Below the pieces are notes generated by a model, which searched no databases, had not been told where the DNA came from, and saw nothing but the letters and a program-made list of their open reading frames with translations. This document shows positions 22,811-34,574 of a stretch of DNA of 64,000 nt, piece after piece (within the stretch, counting starts at the first letter, position 1; each line of letters begins with the position of its first letter). The DNA is from Dipteris shenzhenensis (Eukaryota > Polypodiophyta > Polypodiopsida > Gleicheniales): assembly GCA_047967505.1 (NCBI GenBank), contig CM106541.1, one strand, 5' to 3'. Both the position numbers and the translations under genes were made by a program.

Positions 22811-23289
22811 ACATCTTCTGCATTGAGTTACTTCCCTTGCAGTTGTCCCTTCTGTACTCATACCCAACTGGATGCCAATACTTTTGATATAATTATTTTC
22901 ATTGTTTTAAAGAATAGACTTTCTATGTTTGTTGCAAATATTCTATCTTTGTTCATTAGCTTCCACTTTGCAATTATTTAGCAATTTGTGTAGCATAGCT
23001 CATGGTACTTCATTGTTCAAAGAGCAAAAATGCAAATGAGAGCTCTTCACATGGTGTGTGTCCTTGAATAAGCTGAGCGGCAAATAATCTCATAATGGTG
23101 TCATTGTGGTCGACAATTTGTTGCAATGCGTTGTTGAGAGTTGTGGTGCCATGAGCACATGTAGAGCAAAGGTATGAGTAAAGGGCAAGCTGCCACATGG
23201 CATGGAGGAGATATCCCACATGTGAGCAAGCAAATGGATGTAAGTACCCTCACCTATAAAAGGGAGGTTCATTTGAAGTAATATCAATC

Positions 23290-23795
23290 AAGTACTTTGC
23301 ACTATCTCAAGATTCTCTTCATGAGCTCTCAAATTTTTGCAAATGGTATTCTTATGGAAATCAACCATGATTTGATAGGATTTAGTTTTTAATTGCATTC
23401 AGTAGGCCTATTCATTTGCAATACAAGATTTGCAAAGAGTCTTGGGATTCTATCAAGGTGTAGCGATTGTGCACATTTCTTGCATATGTCTTCTTCTTCT
23501 AGGTTGGAGTTTCTACTTTCTAAATCACATATGGTATTAAAAGTATTCAAGACATTATGATTTAGTCTTTGTAGTTGCTTTTTAAAGACTAGACTTTTGC
23601 AATGATAGCATGGATTGCATGGTATGTCAATGACATCTTCTAGGTACCTCCCTTTTCTTGACATGCTTCTTCAGAGCTTCATTGGTTTTTGCTAGCATGC
23701 CAGTAAGGAAGCTCCCAATCGTCTCTCTTTCTTTTGTATTCTATAGATTTTCTGCTAGAATTGTTTGTAGTCATTGCTCTGCCATAGGGCAAAGT
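23290..23795 (-). pseudogene. N-terminal cysteine-rich region of the Helitron-like protein (DUF6570-like)
   Basis: ORF 23664-23389 on the minus strand has IPCNPCYHCKSLVFKKQL, later EDICKKCAQSLHLDRIPRLF. This CxxC...CxxC...IP pattern precedes Rep in Helentron-type proteins. After a stop at about 23390 the frame continues with WLISIRIPFAKI, matching the RIPFMKI-type segment of that family. The region between it and Rep (22810-23290) is scrambled. The element is split at 23795 by the insertion of the long-LTR element (TSD aaagt). Confidence 0.5.
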
Positions 23796-24042
23796 TGTTG
23801 GAAGTGAACATGTCCTGATGTCACATTATAGAGAGGGGTTTGCTTGTGGGTATGCTGCCCCATGAGAGGTTAGGCTATGATGAGTGAGGCCCTCTATTGT
23901 GGGTGTGTGCACCCCCTGTGAGGGGAGAGTAGCATCAGGTAGATTTGCCCATATCGAGGCCCACATAATGGTGCTTCATTTGTCCATTCTATGCATGTGA
24001 ATGTGTGTTGAGAAAGGTTGCTATGGAGAGAGCAGACATGTG

Positions 24043-24048
24043 GGGGGG

Positions 24049-24109
<61 letters not shown>

Positions 24110-24116
24110 AGGGAGG

Positions 24117-24158
<42 letters not shown>
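24043..24158. repeat. (GA)n(GGGA)n(GA)n microsatellite
   Basis: About 116 bp of near-perfect GA repeat with four GGGA units, preceded by a G10 run. Adjacent chance ORFs on both strands are only this repeat. Confidence 0.95.
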
Positions 24159-24162
<4 letters not shown>

Positions 24163-24939
24163 CTCTAGGAAAACCCTCTTGACCCATTAGGGTGAAGCTT
24201 ATGCTATAGTGGTTTGGCAACTTCTTTTAGAGACTTCCTAATGCTAGTTCCTAAACTACCTCGTGGAGCTCGGGCCTAATATGGAATCATCTCTCTATAC
24301 TCACAAGATACATGTCACTAAAGTGTAACTTATGGTGGAGCTTAGGGATTTATAGGCTTGAGGTGGACCAATTTGTTGTTGGCCACCTTGCCCTAGTGTT
24401 TGGCCTATAGGCAGGGGGTTTCAACTTCCCTATGTGGCTGCATGGTAGCCTTGTAGAGGGCTAGAGGGGGTCATCCCTCTTGAGCAGACTAGTCGAGTAG
24501 AGGGGCATGGGATTAACCCCCCTGGAAGCTCCTTTATAGGGCTTCAGGCTAAGGTAGCCTAGTTTCCTAGAGCATGGCAGGGGGAGGGCTGCACAACAGC
24601 CCCCATTTATAGTAGGGGCTCAGCCCTAGGAGTTGGTGGGTTGGCCCACCTCCAGGGAACACATGGAAACTAGAGGGGAGCCCATTTATAGGGTTGTGTG
24701 CTAGCCCCCATGGGTTGTGGGGATCGGCCCATCTAGGGTAAGGGTCAGCCCACATACCAGCTGACTTGGAGGGGGTGGGTACATATAGACCCTCTCCCTC
24801 ACTTGTTGGGGCATCTCAATGTGGAGGAGTTTTAGGTTATATACAACATAGGTTTTCCCCATGTTTGGGGCTTTGTCCTGAGATCCCTTGCATTTCTCTT
24901 GGCCTCTCTCTCTCCTTTGTAGCTCCATCTATGTGGTTC

Positions 24940-25031
24940 TCTCTCTCTCTCTGTCTCTGTCTCTCTCTGTCTCTCTCTCTGTGTGTGTCTCTTTCTTTCT
25001 GTCTATCTATTTGTCTATCTGTCTCTCTCAC
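24940..25031. repeat. (CT)n / CTGT low-complexity tract
   Basis: CT repeats with interspersed CTGT and TGTGTG, near the 3' end of the LTR. Confidence 0.9.
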
Positions 25032-25299
25032 TCCACTTTTGTTCAGATCCACTGCACTTCTCACATGGTATCAGAGCCACAGTTGGTTAGAAACTTGAGG
25101 AGTGGAGGGAGTTGTTGAGCTAGTAAACTTAGAGGAGGCTTAGGGCTACTGTTTTGAGGTTCTCCCGAGGAGGAGTGTGTAGAGTTATGGACCGTATGGG
25201 TTTCATCAAAAGATGTAGATTCTTTAAAGGATGTTCTCAAATCCAAAAGGATGAGTTCTTGAGATTCGGGACATTGCAGGCGTGAAGTTGGATTTCCTC

Positions 25300-26100
25300 T
25301 TCACCCTGACATGTCCACCCTATCAGAGATGGCGGAGAGCAAGCAACAATTCCAATTTCGCCCACCTTCCCAATTGGTTGTCAATTGGATGGCCTTAATT
25401 ATTGTGTTTGGTAGGTCTTGATGGAGTCTGTGCTACAGTTGTATGATTTGGCAAAGTTCATTCTAGTGGGAATAGACAGGCTTGATCCCCTTGCATCCAA
25501 CCTAGAGGTCCTGTAGTAGAAGGAGGTCAAGACCTGAGCTTAGCTATGGGAACATTTCTCAACTATACTCCTCAGGTGATTGATCACGTGTAGTATATAA
25601 AAGTGGCCAAAAGTATATGGGAGTATTTGGTGTCCTTGTACAATCGAACCTCTCCCATGAAGAGGGTCTCTTTGGAAGTCCAATTGGATCCCAAGAAGTC
25701 CTCATCAATGTAGGAGCACATCAAAAAGTTACAAGAACTTCAGCAAGAGATCATCTAGGTGGGGAAGCAAATATCATCCGACGAACTGGCCATAACATTT
25801 CTATCCCAACTATCTTCTCAATACGCGACATTCTATTTGTCCCTGATAATCAATAGAAGGATGAATACCCAGGAGGAATTGTGCTTGACCAAGAGGAGAG
25901 ATTTGTAGATCGTACCTATGACAGTCAATCTGAGGCTGTGCCAATTGAGCAAAAAGATAGCTTTGGAAAGGAAAGCACTAAACGCCTCGTGTACTTGAAA
26001 CCAATGTTGCCAAAAAGGTCACTTTTGGCGATAGTGTCCTCAAAGGATCAGTGAGGGGACTAGTGAGTAGAAGGATGGTTTTGCGGCCACCATGTTGATT
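25300..26100 (+). pseudogene. degenerate copia-type gag of the long-LTR element
   Basis: Between about 25600 and 26040 one + frame, with several stops, reads SIWEYLVSLYNRTSPMKRVS, LDPKKSSSM, HIKKLQELQQEI and DELAITFLSQLSSQYATF. It then has a worn CxxC-type knuckle CCQKGHFWR near 26000-26030. This is the UBN2/gag pattern of copia elements (W-E-L-x-x-L-Y...F-L-x-x-L-x-x-x-Y). The sequence upstream from the PBS is non-coding. No protease motif was found downstream before the nested copia. Confidence 0.65.
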
Positions 26101-26622
26101 GTTCTAGCCTTGTAGTAGCATGAGGCAAGAAGTGTAGCTAGCAGGCTTTCTAGATCCAGATGGAGAATTGCTTGCTTGTTTGTGGCAGTAGTGCCTACTA
26201 GAAAGCTATAGTGGCAAAGGAGTCTGCCACCGCGATGGGCTTTTAGGCAAGACCTGAAGCCACATGGAGTTGTTCCTATTGACTCAGGTGGTAGTATGTA
26301 TTTTGTTTGGACGTCATGACTGGTGGGTCCAGTGTGGGTCTTATTTTTTTCCTACTACATCTATTGTTAGATGAGTTACTGGAGATCCAAATGGGTTAGT
26401 TGATTGACAATGTGGTAGTCCAAACACCATAGATTCATCGTCATGAGCAGTTGGATGCCCATTGTTTCTGGAGCACAAATGTTGCTTGATCTAGGGACAG
26501 TGTACTAGTTTGGACCTAAGAGGGGCTTCAAGGAGGGTTATGGGGCTTCAGAGGGGGTTATATAGCTCTGATACAAAGGTGCCCATGTAGGGAAGTAGAC
26601 CTTGCATTGAGGACAGTATTAG

Positions 26623-26791
26623 TGAGAGTGCTCTCAACGGAAGCAAGAACGGAAGAGGGAGAGAGAGAAACAGAGAGCCACAAGTTTTGGTGGGTGTAGA
26701 ACCACCCTAATCTTCTTTTTCATTCATTTATATATGTGTTTGAGTATTGTACATAACTGGGGTAAAGGCACAATGACCTTTAACCCCCACA
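26623..26791 (-). repeat. 3' LTR of the copia at 26.6-32.5 kb
   Basis: 169 bp; TGAGAG...CCCACA on the + strand. Confidence 0.95.
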
Positions 26792-26844
26792 ACCTCCCAC
26801 TTAAAGGACAATGTGCCTTTAAGGGAGAACAACTAGTGAGCATA

Positions 26845-28843
26845 CTATCCAATGCCCATCAATACACGACAATACTCAAACCGCTGACTAGGTAGACTCT
26901 TCGTCAGCATATCTGCAGGGTTATCATCTGTATGAACCTTGACAAGCTCTATGCACTTGTCCTCAAGTACCTCCCTGATGAAATGGTACCTGACCTCAAT
27001 GTGTTTGGTCTTTGCATGAAAGACCGGATTCCGTGCTAGCTGAATAGCACTCATGGAATCACTATGCAATGTCGGTACACCTGTATGAATCCCCAAATCT
27101 CCCACTAGCCGATCAAGCCATATAGCCTCCTTGCAACCCTCTGTGGCTGCAACATACTCAGCCTCTGTGGTAGACAAAGCAACGCACTTCTGTGCACGAG
27201 ACATCCACGACACTGCACCACCTACAAAGGTGAACACATAACCAGAAGTGGATCTCCTACTATCCACATGCCCTGCATAGTCTGAATCTGTGTACCCAAG
27301 TACACGCATGTCTCCTTTACCAAAGCAGATGCACATCTCCTTGGTACCCTTCATGTACCTCATGATGCACTTAATTGCCTCCCAATGCCTCTTTCCTGGA
27401 TTAGCCATATACCGGCTAACAACTCCCACTGCAAATGCAATTTCTGGTCTAGTAGCTATCACAGCATACATAAGACTCCCAACTGCTGACGCATAAGGAA
27501 CCTTGGCCATCATGGCCCTTTCCTCATTTGATTTGGGACTATCTGTATGACTCAGTTTCACATATGGAGGCAATGGAGTACTCACTACCTTCCCCCCCTC
27601 CATATTGAAACGTTGCAATACTTTTGTAACATACTCTTTTTGTGAAAGCCAAAGGAGTTTCCTACTCCGATCACGCGTGATGCGCATACCAAGAATCTGA
27701 CCTGCAAGTCCCAAATCCTTCATATCAAAGGCCTCATGCAACTTGGCCTTTAATGCATCTAGCTCATAAGTATTCTTGCTAGCCAATAGCATATCATCCA
27801 CATATAGTGCCAAGATTATCAAGCTATTATCCTTAGCCCTTTTAGTGTAGAGGTAGTGATCAATTTCACTCCTTCTAAAACCCTGGGACCGAATGAAAGC
27901 ATCAAACTTCTGATACCATTCTCTAGGCGCTTGCTTAAGACCATAGAGACTCTTCTTCAGCTTGCAAACTAAATGCTCTTTGCCCTTTTCTTCAAAGCCT
28001 TCCGGCTACACCATGTAAATTTCCTCATGCAAATCCCCATGCAAGAAAGCTGTTTTGACATCCATCTGCATAAGCTCCATATCCTCTGATGCCACTAGTC
28101 CAAGCATGCATCTTAGTGTGGTCATCTTCACAATCGGAGAGAATATCTCATCAAAGTCCACACCCTTTTCTTGCTTGAACCCTTTAGCGACCAAACGGGC
28201 CTTGTACCTAGGCACATCATCACCTGTGACCTTCATTTTGTAGACCCATTTACATGGCAATGCTTTCTTTCCATGTGGCAAAGAAACTAAGTCCCAAGTC
28301 TTATTCTTCATAAGTGAACTCATCTCTGATTGCATAGCATACTCCCACTTGCATTGATCCTCACGCATCATAGCCTCTCTGTAGCAAGAAGGCTCCCCGC
28401 AATCAGTAAGCATCACATAGTCTACCCCTAGAACAAACTTATCAGGGGGTCTAGACACTCTAGAAGATCTTCTCACGGGCATTTTAGCTTGTTGTGCCAC
28501 CTGCATATCAGCCACATTTGGCTCATCATTTCCACCAATAGATGATTCATCATCTACCCTTGATTGTATACCTGTGGGAGTACTTGGTGGTACCATTTCT
28601 TGCACATTTGGTGCATGGACAACTTGCTGTCTATCAACATATGCAGGTGGATTCACATCCTGGAAAGTGATTCTCCTCATTTCCACATCCCTCATGGGTG
28701 CCTTATGCATCTTCTTCTCATTGAAGACCACATCATGGCTGCGTATGATGTTCTTTGCTTCTGGATCCCAGAGACGATAGCCCATCTCTCCACTTTCACC
28801 ATAACCCAGAAAGATGCATTTCCTAGACTTAGGATCTAGCTTC
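26845..28843 (-). pseudogene. copia reverse transcriptase and RNase H
   Basis: Continues from integrase. A variable linker is followed by [58 protein letters not shown] at 28006-28008 follows EEIYMV. Then [20 protein letters not shown] and, in the 325-codon ORF 27822-26845, the catalytic ALYVDDMLLAS. RNase H follows: YTDSDYAGHVDSRRSTSGYV, ALSTTEAEYVAATEGCKEA and RYHFIREVLEDKCIEL. It ends just before the polypurine tract. Apart from the one stop, the RT and RNase H motifs are complete. Confidence 0.93.
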
Positions 28844-28845
28844 TT

Positions 28846-30072
28846 TCAAAGCTCTTTTGGCACATGTGCATATGCCTCACACCCAAATATGCACAAATGA
28901 GAGTAAGAGGGCTTCTTGCCACTCCATGCCTCTTTAGGAATACCACCATCCAAATTCTTACTAGGTGATCTATTGATCACATGCACTTCAGTCTTCATTG
29001 CCTCAGCCCAAAAACCACCAGAAAGACTTGCATTGGAAAGCATGCATTGCAACCTTTCTTGAATGGTACGGTTCATCTTTTCTGCAATTGGATTTTGCTC
29101 TGGAGTACGAGGGGATGTGAGCTCCCTCTTAATCCCACGTGTATCATAGAAATGCTAAAAGTCATGAGAGAGATACTCTCCACCATTGTCAGTCTGTAGG
29201 CATTTAAGCGTTCTACCTGACTGATTGTCAACCAAGGCCAGCCATTTTTGAAATACCTGGAACACATCACTCTTTCGAGCTATAGCATAAGCCCACACTT
29301 TCCTAGTTGCATCATCAATGAATGTCACATAGTATTCAACCCCGCCTAATGACCGTGTAGGCATGGGACCACATACGTTTGAATGCACCAAATCAAGCAT
29401 TTCAAACTCTTTCTTTCCCCTTCTTTTATGGGCTGATTTAGTCTGCTTCCCATAGAGACAATGCTCACAAAATTCAAAATCAGAGAAACTCAAATGCGGT
29501 ACATAACCCAAATGGCATAAGAGTTTCATTCCATTCTGGCTCATGTGCCCCAACCTGCAATGCCACAAAGAAGTGCTTGGCTGCTCGGTTATTGCAACAA
29601 CATGATCAAATACCCCTGATACATGTAAGGGATACAAAGTCCCACACTTGGCACCCCTAGCCAAAAGCATAGAGCCCTTCTGAATTTTCCAACTCTGAAA
29701 GCCAAAAGTGGTGTGAAAACCAGCATCATCTAGCTGACCCACTGAAATAAGACTCTTGGTCAGCTTAGGCACATGTCTCACATGTTTCAAAACAAATGCA
29801 GACCCATTTGCAAAAGAAAACTTTATGTCACCTACTCCCACTATGTCACATGCATACTCATTTCCAAGATGCACACAACCTGTCTTTCCACTGTCATAAG
29901 TGGAGAACCATTCCTTATGGAGAGTAACATGGAATGAAGCACCAGAATCCAAAATCCAATCCTGGGAATATGCATCATCTGAAGTGGTAAGCAACTCTGC
30001 AGATAAACTAGACATGAAGAGAATGTCATTGTCACTATCATGTGTGACTGCATTGATCTCCTCGATCTTCAC
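28846..30072 (-). pseudogene. copia protease and integrase
   Basis: From 30072 the minus frame carries the protease active site DWILDSGASFHVT (about 29940-29975), then VPKLTKSLISVGQLDDAGFH. It carries the integrase zinc domain (HCRLGHMSQNG then CEHCLYGKQTKSAHKRRGKK) and core (LDLVHSNVCGPMPT, VTFIDDATRKVWAY, LQTDNGGEYLS). A TAG at about 29154 interrupts just after the second catalytic Asp block. The frame resumes RGIKRELTSPRTPEQNPIAE (normally ...QQNGVAE, with the catalytic Glu) down to VPKEL, where a TGA at about 28844 ends it. GAG-pre-integrase region intact. Confidence 0.92.
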
Positions 30073-30908
30073 TTTTCCTTTGTCCTCCCTTGGACTCTCT
30101 TCCTTTTGATTTGCACCCCAATTTGCATTTTTTTCTTATCCTTTTGCTCTCTTTTTAGCTTGTAGAAATCCTTTTTCATATGGCCCTTCTTGCCACAGTG
30201 GTAACACTCAATGTTCTGTGCCCTGGATTTGCTACATGACTTCCCTCTTTCTTGGGACTTCCCCTTGAATTGTGATCTGCCCCTTTGCACATTTAAGGCT
30301 GCATCCTGCTTGTTGCCATCCATAGACTTCCGTCTAATCTCCTCGGCCAACAAGCTACCCACAACATCATCAAATTTCAGTACTCCACCAGGTGCAGAGT
30401 TACTGACAGCTGTACGGAAGGTATCCCATGAGGATGGCAATGAACATAAGAGAAATATTGCCTTAGTCTCCGCATCAAAATTCATCTTCTGAGCCTGAAG
30501 CTGGCTGAAAATAATATGGAATTCATTCAAGTGAGAAGCAATGGAGACCCCTTCCTTCATCTGCAGCTCAAACAACCTCTTCATGAGGTAAACTTTATTA
30601 GAGGCAGTTTCCTTCTCATAAGTGGCACACAGTTTCTTCCACAAATCTTCCGTAGTCTGCTCATTTACTACTGTGAAATAAACTGACTCTGCAAGATGAA
30701 GTCTAATAGTAGACTTTGCTAATGCATCCAACTCATTCCAATCATCCTCAGACATATTTACAGGCTTAGCTTCAATCCCTGCCAAGGGTTTAATCTGCTT
30801 CTTTTGAATAAGCACATCCCTTATTTGTTCTTTCCACAAAGAAAAGTTTGTCCCATCAAACTTTTTACTGCTGAAAAACTCCTTTTCAGACATGGAAGAG
30901 GATGCCAT
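30069..30908 (-). pseudogene. copia gag (UBN2-type), zinc knuckle mutated
   Basis: ORF of 279 codons from MASSSMSEKEFFSSKKFDGT. Residues 15-200 are the copia Gag core (FSLWKEQIRDVLIQ, TTEDLWKKLCATYEKETASN, FLLCSLPSSWDTFRTAVS). A zinc knuckle follows at about residue 237: CYHCGKKGHMKKDFY, in which the fourth ligand Cys is Phe. Shortly after, at a run of seven A (about 30127-30133), the frame leaves that of pol by one base. It then ends in a short Lys/Arg-rich tail. Copia elements normally make one Gag-Pol polyprotein, so this is most simply an indel in the A run. A -1 ribosomal slip is possible but unproven. Confidence 0.9.
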
Positions 30909-32334
30909 GAAGCAAATGAAACAAAATCCTAAATGCTAGTGCCTGCAAGAGAGAATCACACCAAATACCAGGTGCACCCAAATGTGTATGCCACAATAGA
31001 GTGAAATATCACCAAAACTCAAAGCTCAAAGCATCAAAAGATGCATCTGACTCATGTGCATATACTATGCATCCATATGAGCAAATCTGGCCCAAAAGAA
31101 AATGCCAATAAGTGCCAAATGACTCAAGCATAAACACCGTCCATTGGCATATGCATCAATAATATCTCATCCAAGAGAGCATAGCACTATCAGTGCATCA
31201 CCTGCAGTGTGTCAAAGCTGTCCCTCAGCATAAAATAGCATCCATGTGCAAAGCGTCCATAAAAAAATAGCATCCCACAAGGCAATTTGGGCCTATCAGC
31301 GCATCCAATAAGGACCGTAATGCATCCAAATGGCCTATAAATCATCCACTACAACCCAATGCATACCACAAAAGAGCACACACTGCTCAAACTGCAACGA
31401 GAGTGATCTGCATGAGGTATGCTCAAGAAATCATAGTCCCACGGTAATGACCGCTACTGAAAATAGAACCTGAGATGCCTCAAAACATGGGCACCATTGT
31501 ATAATCAGACTCAGCAAGAAAATCTGCAAATATCTCTCTTCTGCCAAAACTCCAAAATCCCAACCAATGAGTGAGAAATGGGAGTCAACACTTATCCACT
31601 GCCATGTGGCATAAATCTAAGGTTTCAAAACCTTAGAATGAAAAATGCATAACAGAGAGATGAAATCGAATACACAGAGATCTATAACTCTGAAAATCCT
31701 CCACCGAATCACGCAAGAATTGACAGGTAGGGGTTTTTGGGCATCCGAAACGCAATGGGATAGACAGTTTTGGAAACCGTGGTCTCAATCACTGGGTCCA
31801 ACACACGGACTGAAAAACGTTTTTGGAAACAGAGCTGTTTGTAAACTCCACCGGAGTGCAAATGATGAGCAACATAGAAGTTTTAGGACCTCCTGAGTCC
31901 ACCGGAACTGACAGATCTGCAAATGGTTGCTCCAAACTTGAGTTCCAACACCCGGGCAAAAAACGCAGAAATTGACACAGTGAGTCAGAAATCCAATGAA
32001 ATGATCCCAGATTCAAGAATGAAGGTGTTTCCAAGCTCCTGAAGTGAAGTGGACACCAAAAGCAAGTAATAGTTGCCTCTACAAGTCAATACGGAGTCTC
32101 TATCATCAAACGGAACAAGGAAAAGCTCAAAAAACGACTTTTTCTTTGAAAACTCTTAACAGGCTCTCAAAACCACTTCGTAAAACGAAAGTGACTTTTC
32201 CAAAGGTTCCTCCAAGGTCTCTGCACACTCGGATGCAAGTAAAGTCACCCACAAAGCTTCCCACAGAGCTTCTCCTTCCTCCCACAGAGCTGTTGAGCTT
32301 CAAGCATTCACACACGCTCAGCTAGATCACCCGG
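30909..32334 (-). other. long untranslated leader of the copia at 26.6-32.5 kb
   Basis: About 1.4 kb between primer-binding site and gag ATG without a conserved ORF. It is homologous to 35180-36400 in the deletion derivative next door, so it is a real element component. Confidence 0.75.
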
Positions 32335-32348
32335 GCTTTGATACTAGT

Positions 32349-32517
32349 TGAGAGTGCTCTCAACGGAAGCAAGAACGGAAGAGGGAGAGAGAGAAACAGA
32401 GAGCCACAAGTTTTGGTGGGTGCAGAACCACCCTAATCTTCTTTTTCATTCATTTATATATGTGTTTGAGTATTGTACATAACCGGGGTAAAGGCACAGT
32501 GACCTTTAACCCCCGCA
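32349..32517 (-). repeat. 5' LTR of the copia at 26.6-32.5 kb
   Basis: 169 bp, 4 substitutions from the other LTR (all transitions). Confidence 0.95.
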
Positions 32518-32743
32518 ATTAGTTGGTTGTTGTACTAGTATCGGACCAGAGGAGATGGCCTGGGAACTTCAATACTAGGTTTCTTGTGATCGTGTTGAGA
32601 TGGTTCATGCCAAGAAGGGGTTTCTTTGACAATACCTATGGTAGTCTTCAGTGATGGAGCATCACACAGTGGATTCCTTCAATTGTTCTAGTGGCATACC
32701 CAACTCCTTGGAGATCATGTTCCATCCAGGACCTGAGAGGGGG

Positions 32744-34272
32744 CATTGGAGGTGAATATCTCTTGATGTCACATTATATAGAGAGAGAGGGGGCCTTACT
32801 TGTGGGTGGCCCTCCCCTTGTGAGGGTAGAGTAGGATAGGGTAGATCTTCCCACTATGGAGGCCACATTGGGGTCCTTTTAGGGTCACTAGTTGCCTCGT
32901 GTTAGCCCTTGCTATGGCGCATCTTGCTGAGCAGTGATGGAGAGCTGTAGACTCACCCTTATGAGGTATTTATAGGCTCAAGTGGGATGACTTTCTGGTT
33001 GACCACTTGCCCTAGTGTTTGTCCTATAAGTAGGAGATTCAACTTCCCCTATGTGACTACATGGTAGTCGTGTAGAGGGTTGGAAAGGCTCATCCTCTTG
33101 AATAGTCCATTCGAGTAGAGGGGAAGCAGTTCAGCCCCCATAGCAGTTCCTTTATAAGACGACAGGCTGAGGAGTCCTAGTGAACCAGAGCATGGAAGGG
33201 GGGGTAGCCCCTTGTAGGGTTGCACAACAACCTCTATTTTAATAGGGGGTTTAGCCCTAGGAGCTTGTAGGTCGGCCCACCTCTATGTAGCACATGGCAG
33301 TTGGGGGGAGCCCATTTATCATGACTTTGTGGGACATCTGTTCAAAATGTAAGTGGCACACTTAACGGCATCCAACCACAACTTGTTAGGCATTGCTTGC
33401 CTTTCAACATACACCTGGCCATCTTTATCACTGATCTATTCTTTCTTTCAGCCACGAGATTCTGTTGAGGAGTGTAAGGCACAGTGTACTAATGATGAAT
33501 GCCACATGAGGCCAAAAAAATAGAAAATTCCTTTGACATATATTCAACCCCCTTGTTTGTATTAAGGTGAGCAATTTGGAGCCCACACTCTCAGTCTCAA
33601 ACAAGGAAATGAAATGCTTGAAGCATGTAGAAACTTCATATTTGTATTTCAAGGAGAAAATCCAAGTATGCCTGGTGAAGTCATCAATGAATGTGACAAA
33701 ATAATGGAATCCCCCAAGAGTTGCAACCTGCATGGGTCCACAAACATCACTATGAACCAAATAAAGCTTGCATGAGGCACCAACTCTCCCATCCTTGGGG
33801 AATGCAGAATGATGCATCTTACCAAGCAAACAAGGTTCACAAACATGCTTTGAAGGCATATGCATTTTGGGAAGATCAAGAACCATACCATCCATATGTA
33901 GCTTCACCAAAGCCTGAAAGTTGAGGTGTCCCAACCTCTCATGCCACAAATGGGTATCTGCCATGGTAGAGGAATCAAGAGCAAAGGCATTTGCATCTAC
34001 AAGTCTAGCATCATCCAAGCATTTGTCATAGGCATCATGTATACATTCGTCCCATTTAGGATAGGAGTCGGCCCATAGTCCAGTCGACTTAGAGGGGGTG
34101 GCTACCTATATATAGGCCCCTTCCCTCAATTGTTGGGGCATCTCAATGTGGAGTAGTTTTGGCCTATATACAGTAATGGCTTTCCCCATAGTTTGGGGTT
34201 TTGTCTTGAGATACCTTACATTTATCTTGGTCTCTCTCTCTCTTCTTTCTAGTTCCATCCATGTGTAATTTG

Positions 34273-34316
<44 letters not shown>

Positions 34317-34343
34317 TGGTTCAGATCTGTTACACTTCTTACA
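32744..34343 (+). repeat. 3' LTR of the long-LTR element, with foreign insert
   Basis: Matches 23796-25065 in two blocks (32744-33318 and about 34060-34343). The first two bases are CA instead of TG. About 740 bp of copia integrase sequence lies between the blocks. Confidence 0.82.
33319..34057 (-). pseudogene. copia integrase fragment embedded in the 3' LTR of the long-LTR element
   Basis: Minus-strand ORF 34018-33428 has the zinc domain LWHERLGHLNFQALVKLHMD...CEPCLLGKMHHSAF and the core VHSDVCGPMQ, VTFIDDFTRHTWIF. It then frameshifts before the second Asp. A different copia family from its neighbours. No LTRs accompany it. Both junctions carry cccattta (about 33311 and 34052), a motif that the other LTR has once. 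It therefore arrived as a bare segment, by template switching or as a reverse-transcribed patch. Confidence 0.82.
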
Positions 34344-34348
34344 AAAGT

Positions 34349-34574
34349 ATCCGAAAACATTTGACTATTCTCAAGCAAGAAGTGCTCACTCGCTATCAAC
34401 TAACATATAGCAGGCAATCTTTCTCTAGATGCCAATGTGTGCAGCCTTGATATGCCTTAGCACTCTCTTGAGATATAGGAATCCAGCTATCATGAAGCAT
34501 ATCAAGTAGTAGGATAATCTTGGTGTTTCTTCTACTACCATTCAAAGCATATGTTTAACATGCTCTCTTTGGAG
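34349..34574. other. short unassigned stretch between two elements
   Basis: Formally the continuation of the sequence that ended at 23795 before the long-LTR element inserted. A minus frame is weakly protein-like, but I cannot assign it. Confidence 0.4.

Larger units (their letters stand above)
23796..25065 (+). repeat. 5' LTR of the long-LTR element
   Basis: 1270 bp, TG...CA. Contains a large GA/GGGA microsatellite (24052-24158) and a CT/GT tract (24940-25030). Confidence 0.88.
26623..32517 (-). mobile_element. Ty1/copia retrotransposon, nearly full length, 5.9 kb
   Basis: Short 169-bp LTRs at 26623-26791 and 32349-32517 with 4 differences. Target duplication attag (26618-26622 and 32518-32522). 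Orientation is minus: a worn primer-binding site (tagtatcaaagc on the element strand, 32335-32346) next to the right LTR, and a polypurine tract (agtgggaggt) next to the left LTR. Order on the minus strand is LTR, 1.4-kb leader (32334-30909), gag, protease, integrase, RT, RNase H, PPT, LTR. Four point lesions break the polyprotein (see components). It inserted into the long-LTR element and is much younger than it. Confidence 0.96.
23796..34343 (+). mobile_element. long-LTR copia-like element, degenerate, carrying a nested copia
   Basis: LTRs at 23796-25065 and 32744-34343. Target duplication aaagt at 23791-23795 and 34344-34348. The primer-binding site tggtatcagagc at 25066-25077 touches the left LTR with no spacer. 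A polypurine tract (gagaggggg) ends at 32743. Orientation is +. Without the nested copia (26623-32517) it is about 4.6 kb with under 2 kb internal DNA. The LTRs are strongly diverged (many indels), so the insertion is old. Only a decayed gag is recognisable; no integrase or RT of its own is seen, so it was non-autonomous or has lost pol. Confidence 0.88.
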
